Counted from the first letter of the stretch, positions 7,127 to 16,254 are shown. The stretch is 64,000 nt of DNA from Agromyces aureus (GCF_001660485.1 NZ_CP013979.1:1302001-1366000), one strand, 5' to 3'. The notes: generated by a model from the sequence alone, not told the origin. Numbers and translations are program-made.

Positions 7127-8647
7127 GTGGAACTACGCGACTACATCCGCATCTTGCGGCAGAGCTGGGTGCTGATCGCGTTGCTCACGCTCCTCGGCGT
7201 CGCCGCCGGTGCCGTGTTCTCGATCATGCAGACGCCGCTGTACAGCTCGTCGGCGAAGGTGTTCGTGTCGACGTCGAGCGGCGACTCGATCGGCGAGCGG
7301 ACCCAGGGCAACACCTTCACGCAGCAGCGCGTCAAGACGTACGCCGACCTCGTGTCGACGCCCATCGTGCTGCTGCCGGCGATCGCCTCGCTGCAGGTCG
7401 ACATGACCAGTGACGAACTCGCGCGCGAGGTCACCGCCGTCAACCTGCCCGACACGACGCTCATCGAGATCACGGTCACCGACGCCGACCCGGCCCTCGC
7501 CGCCGAGGTCGCGACGGCCATCTCCGAGAGCCTGACGAATGTCGTCGCGGCCATCGAGACCACGGGTCCGACCGGTGGCGACCCGGCCGCGGCCGACACC
7601 GGTGCAGAGGGTGTCGCCGGTGCCGACAGCGCGGCGACCGGCACCTCGCCCGTGCGACTCACGCTCGTGCAGCACGCAGCCGTGCCGCAGAAGCCCGTGA
7701 GCCCGAACGTTCCCCTGAACATCGCGCTCGGCGGCCTGATCGGGCTCGCGCTCGGCGTCGGCGCGGCCGTGCTCCGCGAGACGCTCGACACGCGCATCCG
7801 CAACGAGCGCGACCTCGAGCAGGTCACCGACACTCCGGTGATCGGCGGCATCGTGTACGACCCGAAGGCGAAGGAACGCCCGCTCATCGTGCACGCCGAC
7901 CCGCACTCGCCTCGCGCGGAGTCGTTCCGCGCGCTGCGCACGAACCTGCAGTTCCTCGACGCCGGCCGCCCCGAGCGGTCGTTCGTGGTGACGTCGTCGA
8001 TCGAGTCGGAGGGCAAGTCGACGACGGCGGCGAACCTCGCGATCGCCCTGGCGGATGCCGGTGCCCGGGTGCTGCTCGTCGACGCCGACCTTCGGCGTCC
8101 GAAGGTCGCGTCGTACCTCGGCATCGAGGGTGCGGTCGGGCTCACCGACCTGCTGATCGGCCGTGCCGAACTGCAGGACGTCATCCAGCCGTGGGGTCGC
8201 AGCCAGTTGTACGTGCTGCCGGCGGGTCGCGTGCCACCCAACCCCAGCGAGCTGCTCGGCTCCGTGGTCATGGCCGAGACCGTCAAGGAGCTGAACCGCG
8301 CCTTCGACGTCGTGCTCTTCGATGCGCCGCCGCTGCTGCCGGTGACGGATGCCGCGGTGCTGACGCGCGCCGCGGGCGGGGCGATCCTCGTGGTCGCGGT
8401 GGGGCGCGCGCACAAGGGCCAGGTCAAGGGTGCGTTCGCCGTGCTCGAGAACGTCGACGCCAACGTGTCGGGCATCGTGCTCACGATGCTGCCGACCAAG
8501 GGCCCCGACGCCTACGGCTACGGCCGCTACGGCTATGGATACGGGTACGGCTACGGCTACGGATACGCCCCGAAGGAGGAAGCGCCCGTGCCGGCCGCGG
8601 AGCGTGCGGAGCCTGCGCCGAAGGCGGAGACGGCGGCCGGCGCGTGA
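7127..8647 (+). CDS. Polysaccharide co-polymerase / tyrosine autokinase (Wzz-BY-kinase fusion)
   Basis: This protein is thought to set polymer chain length and drive Wzy-dependent export. Residues 1-35 hold the first membrane helix and Wzz domain, a second helix lies near residues 190-215, and the cytoplasmic BY-kinase follows: Walker A SIESEGKSTT (Lys297), Walker A' VLLVDADLRRP (about 315-325) and Walker B VVLFDAPP (about 395). A tail of nine tyrosines in 18 residues (463-480) is the autophosphorylation cluster. The fused single-chain form with the kinase on the same protein is common in actinobacteria. GTG 7127 starts at the first membrane-targeting residues. The adjacent phosphatase gene overlaps it by 4 nt. 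Confidence 0.93.
   Translation: MELRDYIRILRQSWVLIALLTLLGVAAGAVFSIMQTPLYSSSAKVFVSTSSGDSIGERTQGNTFTQQRVKTYADLVSTPIVLLPAIASLQVDMTSDELAREVTAVNLPDTTLIEITVTDADPALAAEVATAISESLTNVVAAIETTGPTGGDPAAADTGAEGVAGADSAATGTSPVRLTLVQHAAVPQKPVSPNVPLNIALGGLIGLALGVGAAVLRETLDTRIRNERDLEQVTDTPVIGGIVYDPKAKERPLIVHADPHSPRAESFRALRTNLQFLDAGRPERSFVVTSSIESEGKSTTAANLAIALADAGARVLLVDADLRRPKVASYLGIEGAVGLTDLLIGRAELQDVIQPWGRSQLYVLPAGRVPPNPSELLGSVVMAETVKELNRAFDVVLFDAPPLLPVTDAAVLTRAAGGAILVVAVGRAHKGQVKGAFAVLENVDANVSGIVLTMLPTKGPDAYGYGRYGYGYGYGYGYGYAPKEEAPVPAAERAEPAPKAETAAGA
8513..8566 (+). repeat. Tyr-Gly repeat encoding the kinase autophosphorylation tail
   Basis: Eighteen codons alternate Tyr with Gly (one Arg replaces a Gly), giving nine tyrosines. 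Tyr codons TAC/TAT and Gly codons GGC/GGA/GGG are mixed, so the repeat is not a simple recent microsatellite expansion, although it could still vary in length by slippage. Confidence 0.85.
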
Positions 8648-9321
8648 ACGTGCTCGTCGTGTGCACCGGCAACATCTGCAGGTCGCCCGTGGCCGAGCAG
8701 GTGCTGGCCGCCCGCCTCGCGGATGCCGGCGCCGAAGGGGTCTCGGTCTCGAGCGCCGGCACGGGTGCGCTCGTCGGCCACCCCATGACGCCGGAGGCCG
8801 CCATGCTCTCGGTGCGCTACGGTGCCGACCCCGCCGGACACGCCGCACGGCAGCTCACCGAACAGCTCGTGCTCGACGCCGACCTCGTGCTCACGGCGAC
8901 CCGCGCGCATCGCGCCCAGGTCGCCGAGCTCGTGCCACGTGCCGCCCGGCGCGCGTATACGCTGCGGGAGTTCGCCCGGGTGGTCGCCTACCTGGCGGAC
9001 GAGGGCGAGCTCGACGCCGACCTCGACGCGGCATCCGCAGACCTCATCCTGAACCGCCCATCGTCGAGTCCCGCACCCCAGGGCCTCGATCCCACCCACC
9101 CCGGCATCGCCGACCGCCTCCAACGGGCGACGGATGCCGCAGCACGATCCCGTGGCCTCGCGCCACCGCCGTCCGACCCGAACGACGACGACATCCTCGA
9201 TCCGTACCGCGCGCCCGACGCGGTGTACGACGAGGCCGGACGATTGATCGACGAAGCCGTCGAGTCCATCGTGTCCGCGCTCGCCACGACGTCGGTGCCG
9301 GGTGGTCGCGGTGGCTCGTAG
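8644..9321 (+). CDS. Low-molecular-weight protein tyrosine phosphatase (Wzb-like)
   Basis: The P-loop CTGNICRSP at residues 7-15 is the CX5R(S) phosphatase signature (Cys7 nucleophile, Arg13). A C-terminal DPYR may carry the general-acid Asp. At 225 residues it is longer than the usual about 150-190, because a Pro/Ser/Asp-rich insertion (about residues 138-185) precedes that region. GTG 8644 overlaps the kinase stop (GTGA), so kinase and phosphatase are co-translated. The phosphatase presumably cycles the tyrosine tail of the upstream kinase. Confidence 0.9.
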   Translation: MNVLVVCTGNICRSPVAEQVLAARLADAGAEGVSVSSAGTGALVGHPMTPEAAMLSVRYGADPAGHAARQLTEQLVLDADLVLTATRAHRAQVAELVPRAARRAYTLREFARVVAYLADEGELDADLDAASADLILNRPSSSPAPQGLDPTHPGIADRLQRATDAAARSRGLAPPPSDPNDDDILDPYRAPDAVYDEAGRLIDEAVESIVSALATTSVPGGRGGS

Positions 9322-10258
9322 CGATTCCCCGCAGGCACGTCTCGCCACCGCCCCCTGGGCCGTTGCGGCGATCGTCGTGTTCGTGCTCGTCGACGCAGCC
9401 CTCGTGTGGTGGGCGCTGGCGTCGGTTCGCCCGGAGTCGAGCACGCCGCAACGCGAGGTGCTCCCCACGATCCCGGCTCTGCCGAGCGGGTCGCCCGCCC
9501 AGACGGATGCCCCGGCAGCGACCGCGCCGACCGAGCCGGCGCCCGCCACCGGCATCCGCCCGACCGTGATGATCGCCGCGCTCGACGCGAACACCGCCTA
9601 CCGGGGTGCGACCGGCACCTGTCAGGCCGCGGAGGCCACGATCGAGGTGACCGTCGATGGCGGTGCCACCTGGACCGCGGGCTTCACGGAGGGCCTGACC
9701 GAGCTGCAGTCCGTCGAAGCGAGCGAGGGCGACATCGTCACGATGGTGGCCCGCGACCCGGCCTGCGCCCTCGGCCGCTACCGCAGCTACGTGCAGGGCG
9801 ACGACTGGGAACCGACGGGAGAGGCCGAACCCGCGTGGTACCTCGACGGCGGGCGCGTCGTCGGACCGAACGGCGACTCGGCGCCGTGCGAGGCCGACGC
9901 CGGCGCCGTGCAGGTCGCGGGCTCGGCGCTGACCTCGGCCGCCGTGCTGTGCGCCTCGGGCGAGCTGCTCATCACGGCCGATGTCGGCGCCACGTGGTCG
10001 GCGGACACCGCGTCGGGTGCGGTCGCGCTCGCCGGCGGGCCCACCGGCTACCTCGTGGCGGTCACGGGCGACGGATGCCGCGGCATCCGCATCGCCGTCG
10101 TCGACCCCGCTGCCGAAGACGAACCGCAACCGGGCGCCTGCCTCGAGGCCGACCCCGCGCCCGGAACCACCGCGATCGATGTCGCGCCCGACGGCACCCT
10201 GTGGGCCTGGACCGGGGGAGTGCTCGCCCGCTCGGCAGACGGGGGTGCGACGTGGTGA
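9302..10258 (+). CDS. Membrane-anchored protein with Asp-box (BNR-like) repeats
   Basis: I do not recognise a named family. The 318-residue protein has one N-terminal membrane helix (about residues 18-40), a Pro/Ala/Thr-rich stalk to about residue 85, then a Trp/Gly-rich domain. Three Asp-box-like motifs are seen: VDGGATW (about 117), ADVGATW (about 227) and ADGGATW as the last residues. Such boxes cap blades of sialidase or YCF48-like beta-propellers, but three are too few for a full propeller. It overlaps the phosphatase end by 20 nt and the next gene by 1 nt, so it belongs to the EPS operon. An outer scaffold or polymer-binding role is only a guess. Confidence 0.6.
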   Translation: MVAVARSDSPQARLATAPWAVAAIVVFVLVDAALVWWALASVRPESSTPQREVLPTIPALPSGSPAQTDAPAATAPTEPAPATGIRPTVMIAALDANTAYRGATGTCQAAEATIEVTVDGGATWTAGFTEGLTELQSVEASEGDIVTMVARDPACALGRYRSYVQGDDWEPTGEAEPAWYLDGGRVVGPNGDSAPCEADAGAVQVAGSALTSAAVLCASGELLITADVGATWSADTASGAVALAGGPTGYLVAVTGDGCRGIRIAVVDPAAEDEPQPGACLEADPAPGTTAIDVAPDGTLWAWTGGVLARSADGGATW

Positions 10259-11724
10259 TGGGCCGCTTCTACGCAGCCGCGACGATGTCGACCACGGCAT
10301 GGGCGTCGCAACTGGCGAGCCGTGTGCGAATCACGGACCTGCTCGTGCTGCTCTGGGTGGTGTTCGGCACGCAGATCGCCTGGGTCGGCCTCGACTATAC
10401 GGCCACCGGCTTCAGCGGCTCTCGCGGTGACATCGCCGTCAGCTACACGATCGTGTCACTGATCATCGTCGCAGCATGGATGCTCGCGCTCGAGCTGTAC
10501 GACACGCGCTCACCGCGAGTGCTCGGTCTCGGCACGCAGGAGTACCGAGCCGTGGCTGATGCCGCACTGCGACTTTTCGGCCTCGTCGCGATCGTGGCGT
10601 TCCTCTTCAAGGTCGACATCGGCCGCGGGTACATTCTCGTCTCCTTCCCGCTCGGGGTGCTCGTGCTCCTGTTCTCGCGTTGGATGTGGCGCCAATGGCT
10701 CGGCGTGATGCGCAAGCGGGGCGAGTACTCGTCGCGGGTGCTGCTGGTCGGCTCCGAGGAATCCGTCACCCTGATCGCACGCGAGCTCGCGCGGATGCCC
10801 GAAGCCGGCTATCGCGTCGCCGGGGCATGCGTGCCAGGGCATGGCGGCGCCTACCTGCCCGGCACGCAGATCCCGGTCGAGTACGGCGTGAACCACGCGC
10901 TCGCCGTCATGCGCGACTTCGGGGCGGACACGGTGATCATCACGAGCGCCGACGAGCTCGGACCCGAGCGGGTGAAGGAACTCAGTTGGGGGCTGAACCC
11001 CGGCGCGGAACACCTTGTCGTCGCGCCGAGCCTCATCGACATCGGCGGCCCGCGCATCCATACGCGCCCGGTGGCCGGGCTGCCGCTCATGCACGTCGAG
11101 ACGCCGAAGTTCGAGGGGCGCAAGCTCGTCGCGAAGCGCGTGTTCGACCTCATCGTGGCGTTCGCGCTCGTGGTCGTGCTCTCACCGTTGTTCGTGGTGC
11201 TCGCGGTCGCGGTCAAGACATCCTCGGCTGGACCGGTGTTCTATCGACAGGAGCGTGTCGGGCTCAAGGGGCGGCCGTTCACGATGCTCAAGTTCCGCTC
11301 GATGGGCGACGGCGCGGACGCGGAGCTCGCCGGGCTGCTCGCCGCGAATGGAACCGACACGGCACCGCTCTTCAAGGTGCAGAACGACCCGAGGGTCACA
11401 CGCATCGGACGGGTGCTGCGCAAGTACTCGCTCGACGAACTGCCGCAGCTGTTCAACGTGCTGCACGGCACGATGAGCCTCGTCGGACCACGGCCGCAAC
11501 GTCGCGCAGAGGTCGAACTCTACGACCGGGCGGCAGGGCGGCGCCTGTTCGTCCAACCCGGAATGACGGGGCTCTGGCAAGTGAGCGGTCGCTCGACGCT
11601 CTCTTGGGAGGAGAGCGTGCGCCTCGACCTGTACTACGTCGAGAACTGGTCGATCACGGGCGACTTCGCGATCCTCTGGCGGACGTTCCGCGCGGTTCTC
11701 GCCCCGGGCTCCGAGGCTGGGTAG
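10258..11724 (+). CDS. Initiating polyprenyl-phosphate sugar transferase (WbaP/CpsE type), locus 1
   Basis: The enzyme moves a sugar-1-phosphate from a nucleotide sugar to undecaprenyl/decaprenyl phosphate, the first step of repeat-unit assembly. It has 488 residues: four or five N-terminal membrane helices, a central Rossmann-like soluble domain (RVLLVGSEESV), and the C-terminal bacterial sugar transferase domain with KRVFDLIVA, FYRQERVG, FTMLKFRSM, SLDELPQLFNVL, SLVGPRP and QPGMTGLWQVSGR. ATG 10258 overlaps the previous stop (TGATG). The GC-rich common part of the locus ends with this gene. A second enzyme of this family lies at 46664-48184. Confidence 0.92.
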   Translation: MGRFYAAATMSTTAWASQLASRVRITDLLVLLWVVFGTQIAWVGLDYTATGFSGSRGDIAVSYTIVSLIIVAAWMLALELYDTRSPRVLGLGTQEYRAVADAALRLFGLVAIVAFLFKVDIGRGYILVSFPLGVLVLLFSRWMWRQWLGVMRKRGEYSSRVLLVGSEESVTLIARELARMPEAGYRVAGACVPGHGGAYLPGTQIPVEYGVNHALAVMRDFGADTVIITSADELGPERVKELSWGLNPGAEHLVVAPSLIDIGGPRIHTRPVAGLPLMHVETPKFEGRKLVAKRVFDLIVAFALVVVLSPLFVVLAVAVKTSSAGPVFYRQERVGLKGRPFTMLKFRSMGDGADAELAGLLAANGTDTAPLFKVQNDPRVTRIGRVLRKYSLDELPQLFNVLHGTMSLVGPRPQRRAEVELYDRAAGRRLFVQPGMTGLWQVSGRSTLSWEESVRLDLYYVENWSITGDFAILWRTFRAVLAPGSEAG

Positions 11725-11727
11725 CGC

Positions 11728-12837
11728 GTGGGTGGTCTCATAGTGCACGAGTGGATTGAACCAACCGGTGGCTCGGAGAACGTACTCGAGCGATTCATCG
11801 CCCTGTATCCGGAGAGCGAAGTGTTGTGTTTGTGGAACAACGCTGCGCAACGATTCGACGGCGCGCGGATTCGGGAATCGTGGCTGTCACGAACGCCGTT
11901 GCGTAGATCGAAAGCGCTAGCGCTTCCGGCCGCCGCGCTAGCTTGGCGTACCAGAAGTGAAGATGCGGAGTGGGTGCTCGTGAGCTCTCATGCGTTCGCC
12001 CATCACGTGCGAACCAAAGCAAGGAATCCACGCACTCCGAAGCTTGTTTATGCGCACACGCCGGCTCGGTATCTTTGGGAGCCGGATCTTGATCCGCGAG
12101 GGAGCTCGCCGTTGTTCCGGGCGGTAGCGTCACCACTACGCGGAATCGATGCAAGACGAGCCCAGGAAGCGACGAGTATCGCGGCCAACAGCATATTCGT
12201 CGCGCAACGAGTTCGGCGGGCGTGGGGGAGAACCGCGAGCGTCATCTATCCGCCGGTTTCCGTGAAGGCAATTCAGGATCGCGACGCGTGGAGCCAGCGT
12301 CTCACCGACCAAGATCACGATGTGCTCGCGAACCTGCCGGATGAGTTCATACTCAGCGCTTCTCGATTTGTCAGGTACAAGCGTCTGGAAGATGCCATTC
12401 GGATCGGCGAGATCACACGAATTCCTGTGGTAATCGCCGGATCAGGGCCAGATAGCCGGTATCTCCGGCAAGCTGCGGAGCGTTCGGCCGCAGAGGTGCG
12501 GTTTGTGGACCAACCATCGGATTGGCTGCTCTACGCGTTGTACGAACGAGCGCTCGTGTTCGTATTCACCGCGATCGAGGATTTTGGCATCATGCCGGTC
12601 GAGGCCATGGCCGCCGGCACCCCCGTGATCGTCAACGCGATCGGGGGGGCACGAGAGCCAGTTGAGATGTTGGGAGGCGGTGCTGTCTTGCGAGACGACT
12701 CCGAAGCTGGGATACAGAGGGCGCTGAAGGACGCTCTTTCCACGGATCGGGACGCACTGCGGATGGGTGTCCAGGCGTTCGATGTCGAAGAGTTCGACGC
12801 GAACGTTGTTCGATGGCGGGAGGCCTCAATTGCCTGA
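11728..12837 (+). CDS. Glycosyltransferase family 4 (first sugar addition, locus 1)
   Basis: The 369-residue GT4 has a GT-B fold. Donor-binding elements are SRFVRYKRLEDAI (about 215), VIAGSGPDSR and the E-x7-E-like segment EDFGIMPVEAMAAGTPVI (about 285). The N-terminus GGLIVHEWIEPTGGSE and middle YAHTPARYLWEPDLD match closely the gene at 45454-46626, which also follows an initiating transferase. The two are paralogues and probably add the second sugar in each pathway. GTG 11728 begins 3 nt after the previous stop. Base composition is lower in GC than its upstream neighbour. Confidence 0.86.
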   Translation: MGGLIVHEWIEPTGGSENVLERFIALYPESEVLCLWNNAAQRFDGARIRESWLSRTPLRRSKALALPAAALAWRTRSEDAEWVLVSSHAFAHHVRTKARNPRTPKLVYAHTPARYLWEPDLDPRGSSPLFRAVASPLRGIDARRAQEATSIAANSIFVAQRVRRAWGRTASVIYPPVSVKAIQDRDAWSQRLTDQDHDVLANLPDEFILSASRFVRYKRLEDAIRIGEITRIPVVIAGSGPDSRYLRQAAERSAAEVRFVDQPSDWLLYALYERALVFVFTAIEDFGIMPVEAMAAGTPVIVNAIGGAREPVEMLGGGAVLRDDSEAGIQRALKDALSTDRDALRMGVQAFDVEEFDANVVRWREASIA

Positions 12838-13954
12838 CGCAAGTGCAGCCGACAAACTACGCGTCATTTTCGTCGAACACACTGGCCAACCCGGCGGTGG
12901 ACAGCTTGGCATCGAGCGCTACCTTGGTGCCGACAGCGGCCACGATCGTCGAATTGTCTTCCTGGAATCCGGCCCCGTCAGCCAACGGCTCTCGGATCAG
13001 TCAGTACATGTTGAGACCTTGGGCGAACCAACCGGAAGGTGGTTCGGGCTTCTTCGGACGCCAAGACTGATCGCTCGCCTCCGACACAGTTCGTACGACG
13101 TGGTCGTTGCAAACAGCATGAAGGCCGCGACCGCCATGGTCCTTGCGCCGCGGGGCAACGGGGTACGGGTTCTCTACCTTCGAGACGATCTCAACCGAGA
13201 GCGACTTTCGGCTGTCCGGTGGTGGTTCCTGGCACGGGTGGTGGCGCGCAGCTTCGATGCGTTCCTCGCAAACTCAGCGTGGACGGCTTCCACCATTCCA
13301 GCGGCCCTCGGTGCGCGGCCTGTCCGTGTCGCCTATCCAGTGAGCGGGACCCGGTGCGGAGGATCCCTCCCGGCGACACCTTCGGAGAGCCTTGCGATTC
13401 TCTCTCTGAGCCGAATCGCGGCGTGGAAGGGCACGCATGTTCTCATCGAAGCATTGAGAATCCTCGAGGAACGGGGGGTGAGGTTTACAGCCACCATTGC
13501 GGGCAGCGCGCTCTTTCAGAGCAAGAAATATGAGGAACAGGTCCGGCGGATGGCCGCCGCGCTCCGATCCGACGTTTCATTTGTAGGGCAGGTAAGCGAT
13601 GTCACAACGCTTCTCAATACCCACAACGTACTTGTGAGCTCAAACGTCACGCCGGAACCCTTTGGACAGGTCCTGATCCAAGGGATGAGTTCTGGGCTCG
13701 CGGTCGTGGCGACGAATATCGGCGGGCCCATCGAGATCACCGAAGGCGGCGTGAGCGGGCTGCTCGTCGAAGCGAATAGCGCCGAATCGCTTGCAGACGG
13801 GCTTCAGCAATTGAGCGAAGTGAAGTCGGTGCGGACTGGATTCGTCGAGTTGGGGCGGCAGAGAGCCGCAGCGTTCGTGGACGAGGTGACCGTGCCGGCA
13901 CTCGACGATGCAATTCAAGAACTTCATGCGTCTGTGATGCGGGGTCGAGGATGA
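12830..13954 (+). CDS. Glycosyltransferase family 4
   Basis: The 374-residue protein has a GT-B fold with SLSRIAAWKGTHVLIEAL (donor-domain entry, about 195), TIAGSALFQSKKYEE, and the donor-site segment TPEPFGQVLIQGMSSGLAVV with EPFG standing for the E-x7-E region. N-terminal GGGQLGIERYL resembles the acceptor loop of GT4 enzymes. TTG 12830 is chosen because GGGAGG (12818-12823) sits 6 bp before it; it overlaps the previous gene by 8 nt. The linkage made cannot be predicted. Confidence 0.8.
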   Translation: MPDASAADKLRVIFVEHTGQPGGGQLGIERYLGADSGHDRRIVFLESGPVSQRLSDQSVHVETLGEPTGRWFGLLRTPRLIARLRHSSYDVVVANSMKAATAMVLAPRGNGVRVLYLRDDLNRERLSAVRWWFLARVVARSFDAFLANSAWTASTIPAALGARPVRVAYPVSGTRCGGSLPATPSESLAILSLSRIAAWKGTHVLIEALRILEERGVRFTATIAGSALFQSKKYEEQVRRMAAALRSDVSFVGQVSDVTTLLNTHNVLVSSNVTPEPFGQVLIQGMSSGLAVVATNIGGPIEITEGGVSGLLVEANSAESLADGLQQLSEVKSVRTGFVELGRQRAAAFVDEVTVPALDDAIQELHASVMRGRG

Positions 13955-15237
13955 GTCGGCGGGCCAATGCGCCGTTGGTCGAGTTGCAGCCGCGGCAGTC
14001 GCTAACGAAACGCATAGCGGTCGGATTGATCTTCGCTTCGCTCGCGGTCAACGTCGTCGTTCCAAAAGCAGGCGTCAAGGTTGGCGACGTTCCAGTTACG
14101 GCTGGGACCATCGTCTGCGTTTTGGCCCTCATCGTCGGCCTATTTGCGTTCCTCGCGGGCAGGCGAATCAATTTCACGCCTGTCACGACCTTGATCATGG
14201 TTCTTAGCGGGTATATGGGCGTCCGGAGCCTCATCGACTGGATGCTGGGAGAAGTCCGCATCGAGTACGTTTGGGGACTCGTCGTCGGCCCGATGCTTTT
14301 TGTCCTAGTCTCGAATGCCCTCACAACAAGCCGAGAAATCGAAATTGCGGTGAAGATCCTTGTGGTCGGGTTCGTACTGGTGACCGCTTACGCAGTGCTC
14401 CAGTACATTCTTGGCGTAAACGCAGTAGCGATCCCCGGAATCACGGTTAATCTCACTGACTATCAGACCGGTGCCGAATGGTACCTCCAGAAACACAATC
14501 GGGTTGGGTCAGGGTCGAAGCTTTTCTCCACGTATCAGAACGGCAATCTGCTTGGTGTGAACCTCTTGCTGATCTTCCCTGTCGTGTATGAGGTTGTGCG
14601 GCGCCAGTGGAAGCTTCCGGCGCTCGTCGCATTCGTTGCTGTTGCCATGCTTACGCTCTCCCGAAGCGCATGGCTGGGAGTGGCTGCGTACCTGGCATTT
14701 CGATTCGTCTTTACGAAGTCGGCCACCGCCGCCGCCGCCGCCGCTCGCATTTTCGCTGGTATTGCTCTGATCATCGCTGGCGCTGCACTCTTTGGTGCGT
14801 TTCCTCAGGTGACCGACAGGCTGTTCGGTTCGAACGTGGACTATCTAACGCGCCTTTCGGGACGGACGCCTCGCCTTACCCAACTAATTGAAAGTACGAT
14901 CACTAACCCGATCGCCGTGTTCTTTGGCCCGCAAGGAATTAGCGAGTACGAGGGCGGTGCGTATGAGATCACCTACGCCGCGGTCTATCTGGCTGGCGGT
15001 CTCATCGCCTTGGCGTTGCTGGTTGCGATACTGGTTCGTTCAATTCACAGCCTCCTCAAGTCTGTCGACCGTGTGGCCATCGGGGTGGGCTTTGGAATCA
15101 TGGTTTACGCCGTTGCATCGTTTATCGAAGGTGGGTTCTGGCTGCCGCCGACGCCCTCCCTCTTCTGGATGATTCTGGGGTTGGGCTTCGCCGCGGCCGC
15201 GCAGCCCGGTGCAACGCTATCGGCGAGGCGCGGCTAG
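13951..15237 (+). CDS. O-antigen polymerase/ligase family membrane protein (Wzy-like), locus 1
   Basis: The 428-residue protein has about ten to twelve membrane helices and a long extracytoplasmic loop (about residues 155-195), the Wzy/WaaL plan. In this setting it would polymerise flipped repeat units on the outer face of the membrane. Sequence between families is weakly conserved, so assignment rests on topology and context. ATG 13951 overlaps the previous stop (ATGA). Its 3' end overlaps the convergent glycosyltransferase by 21 bp. Confidence 0.82.
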   Translation: MSRRANAPLVELQPRQSLTKRIAVGLIFASLAVNVVVPKAGVKVGDVPVTAGTIVCVLALIVGLFAFLAGRRINFTPVTTLIMVLSGYMGVRSLIDWMLGEVRIEYVWGLVVGPMLFVLVSNALTTSREIEIAVKILVVGFVLVTAYAVLQYILGVNAVAIPGITVNLTDYQTGAEWYLQKHNRVGSGSKLFSTYQNGNLLGVNLLLIFPVVYEVVRRQWKLPALVAFVAVAMLTLSRSAWLGVAAYLAFRFVFTKSATAAAAAARIFAGIALIIAGAALFGAFPQVTDRLFGSNVDYLTRLSGRTPRLTQLIESTITNPIAVFFGPQGISEYEGGAYEITYAAVYLAGGLIALALLVAILVRSIHSLLKSVDRVAIGVGFGIMVYAVASFIEGGFWLPPTPSLFWMILGLGFAAAAQPGATLSARRG

Positions 15238-16254
15238 GCGCTCGTGATACACCGAAGCAAACTCCCGCCCGAGGAGGCCCCAGTCGCGCATGCGAAGATC
15301 CGGGCGGGAGCCTTTCTGGCGGCCACGGACTACGGCGAGCGTATCGAGCAGGTGCCGGGAGCTCAGCGCCCCGCTATACACATGCACCCATTGATCTCCG
15401 ACTTCTGCTTTTAGCCGGGTGGACATGGGGGTCTCGGGCAACAGGATAGGCCGGGAAAGCGTGAGAGCGAGCATCGCTGCTCCAGAGTTATAGAGGTGTT
15501 CGTATGGCAGCACCACCAATTCCGCAGAGCGAATAGATGTCGCGAGCTCCTCATCGGAGAGCAGCCTCGGGTCCACGTCGAGCCAGGGCTCACGGATTGC
15601 ACTCTGCACGAGTGACTCGACTAGTACGGCATCATCCGACGGCCCTACGATTCTCAGTCGGATTTGGCTATACGGTTGAGCGTCTCGAACTACGTCGACG
15701 AGGTGCTCGAGCCCTTTGTAGCGTCGAATATGCCCAAAGTTCACGATGAGGCCCTCATGCGGAGCGATCTCCGGGTAGCTGCCGAAGATCGGAGCGTAAT
15801 CGCCATGGGGGATCACATAAACCGGGCCGTCGACGCTCGTCGCATCGATTGGATCCATCGCAATCCATGCTGTTGTCATCGCATCGAGGCGACGGCCCAG
15901 CCGCTGACTCGTCTTCGACCACTTCTCATGTGGTTCGAGGTTGTGCAACGTTCGCACAATCGGTTCACGAGTCAACCGGAGCCTCGCCACTAGGGCTGAG
16001 GCGAGGACCGTTTTCACCAGACTCTTGAGTGGCGATGTTTGGCTTCGTATGAGGTGTTCCGGCCAGTGCATGTGCAGAATGTCGTACTGCCCGAATATCG
16101 CCCGGTGCCAGGAGAACTCGAGTGGCGAGACTCCATCAGGCAGCGATTCGGCCAGAAGTCGTACGTAAGGGTTCGTTCCTTTGCTCCAGATGACAGATTG
16201 CAAGACTCGAACCTGTGCCGAGGCGGTCGAAGGTGGCGATCCAGCGAGTTTCAT
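15217..16254 (-). CDS. Glycosyltransferase (GT-B; paralogue of 32112-33242)
   Basis: The 345-residue protein has an N-terminal acceptor domain with the striking HMHWPEHL motif and TLHNLEPHE, then GHIRRYKGLEHLV and LPYEHLYNSGAAMLALTLSRP near the donor site. Both HxHWPE and the YxNSGAA-like stretch recur in the gene at 32112-33242, so each locus carries one member. It is similar in plan to GumK-like and other GT-B enzymes; donor and acceptor are unknown. It is the only leftward gene in locus 1 and overlaps the Wzy gene tail to tail. Confidence 0.78.
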   Translation of the reverse strand: MKLAGSPPSTASAQVRVLQSVIWSKGTNPYVRLLAESLPDGVSPLEFSWHRAIFGQYDILHMHWPEHLIRSQTSPLKSLVKTVLASALVARLRLTREPIVRTLHNLEPHEKWSKTSQRLGRRLDAMTTAWIAMDPIDATSVDGPVYVIPHGDYAPIFGSYPEIAPHEGLIVNFGHIRRYKGLEHLVDVVRDAQPYSQIRLRIVGPSDDAVLVESLVQSAIREPWLDVDPRLLSDEELATSIRSAELVVLPYEHLYNSGAAMLALTLSRPILLPETPMSTRLKAEVGDQWVHVYSGALSSRHLLDTLAVVRGRQKGSRPDLRMRDWGLLGREFASVYHERLAAPRR

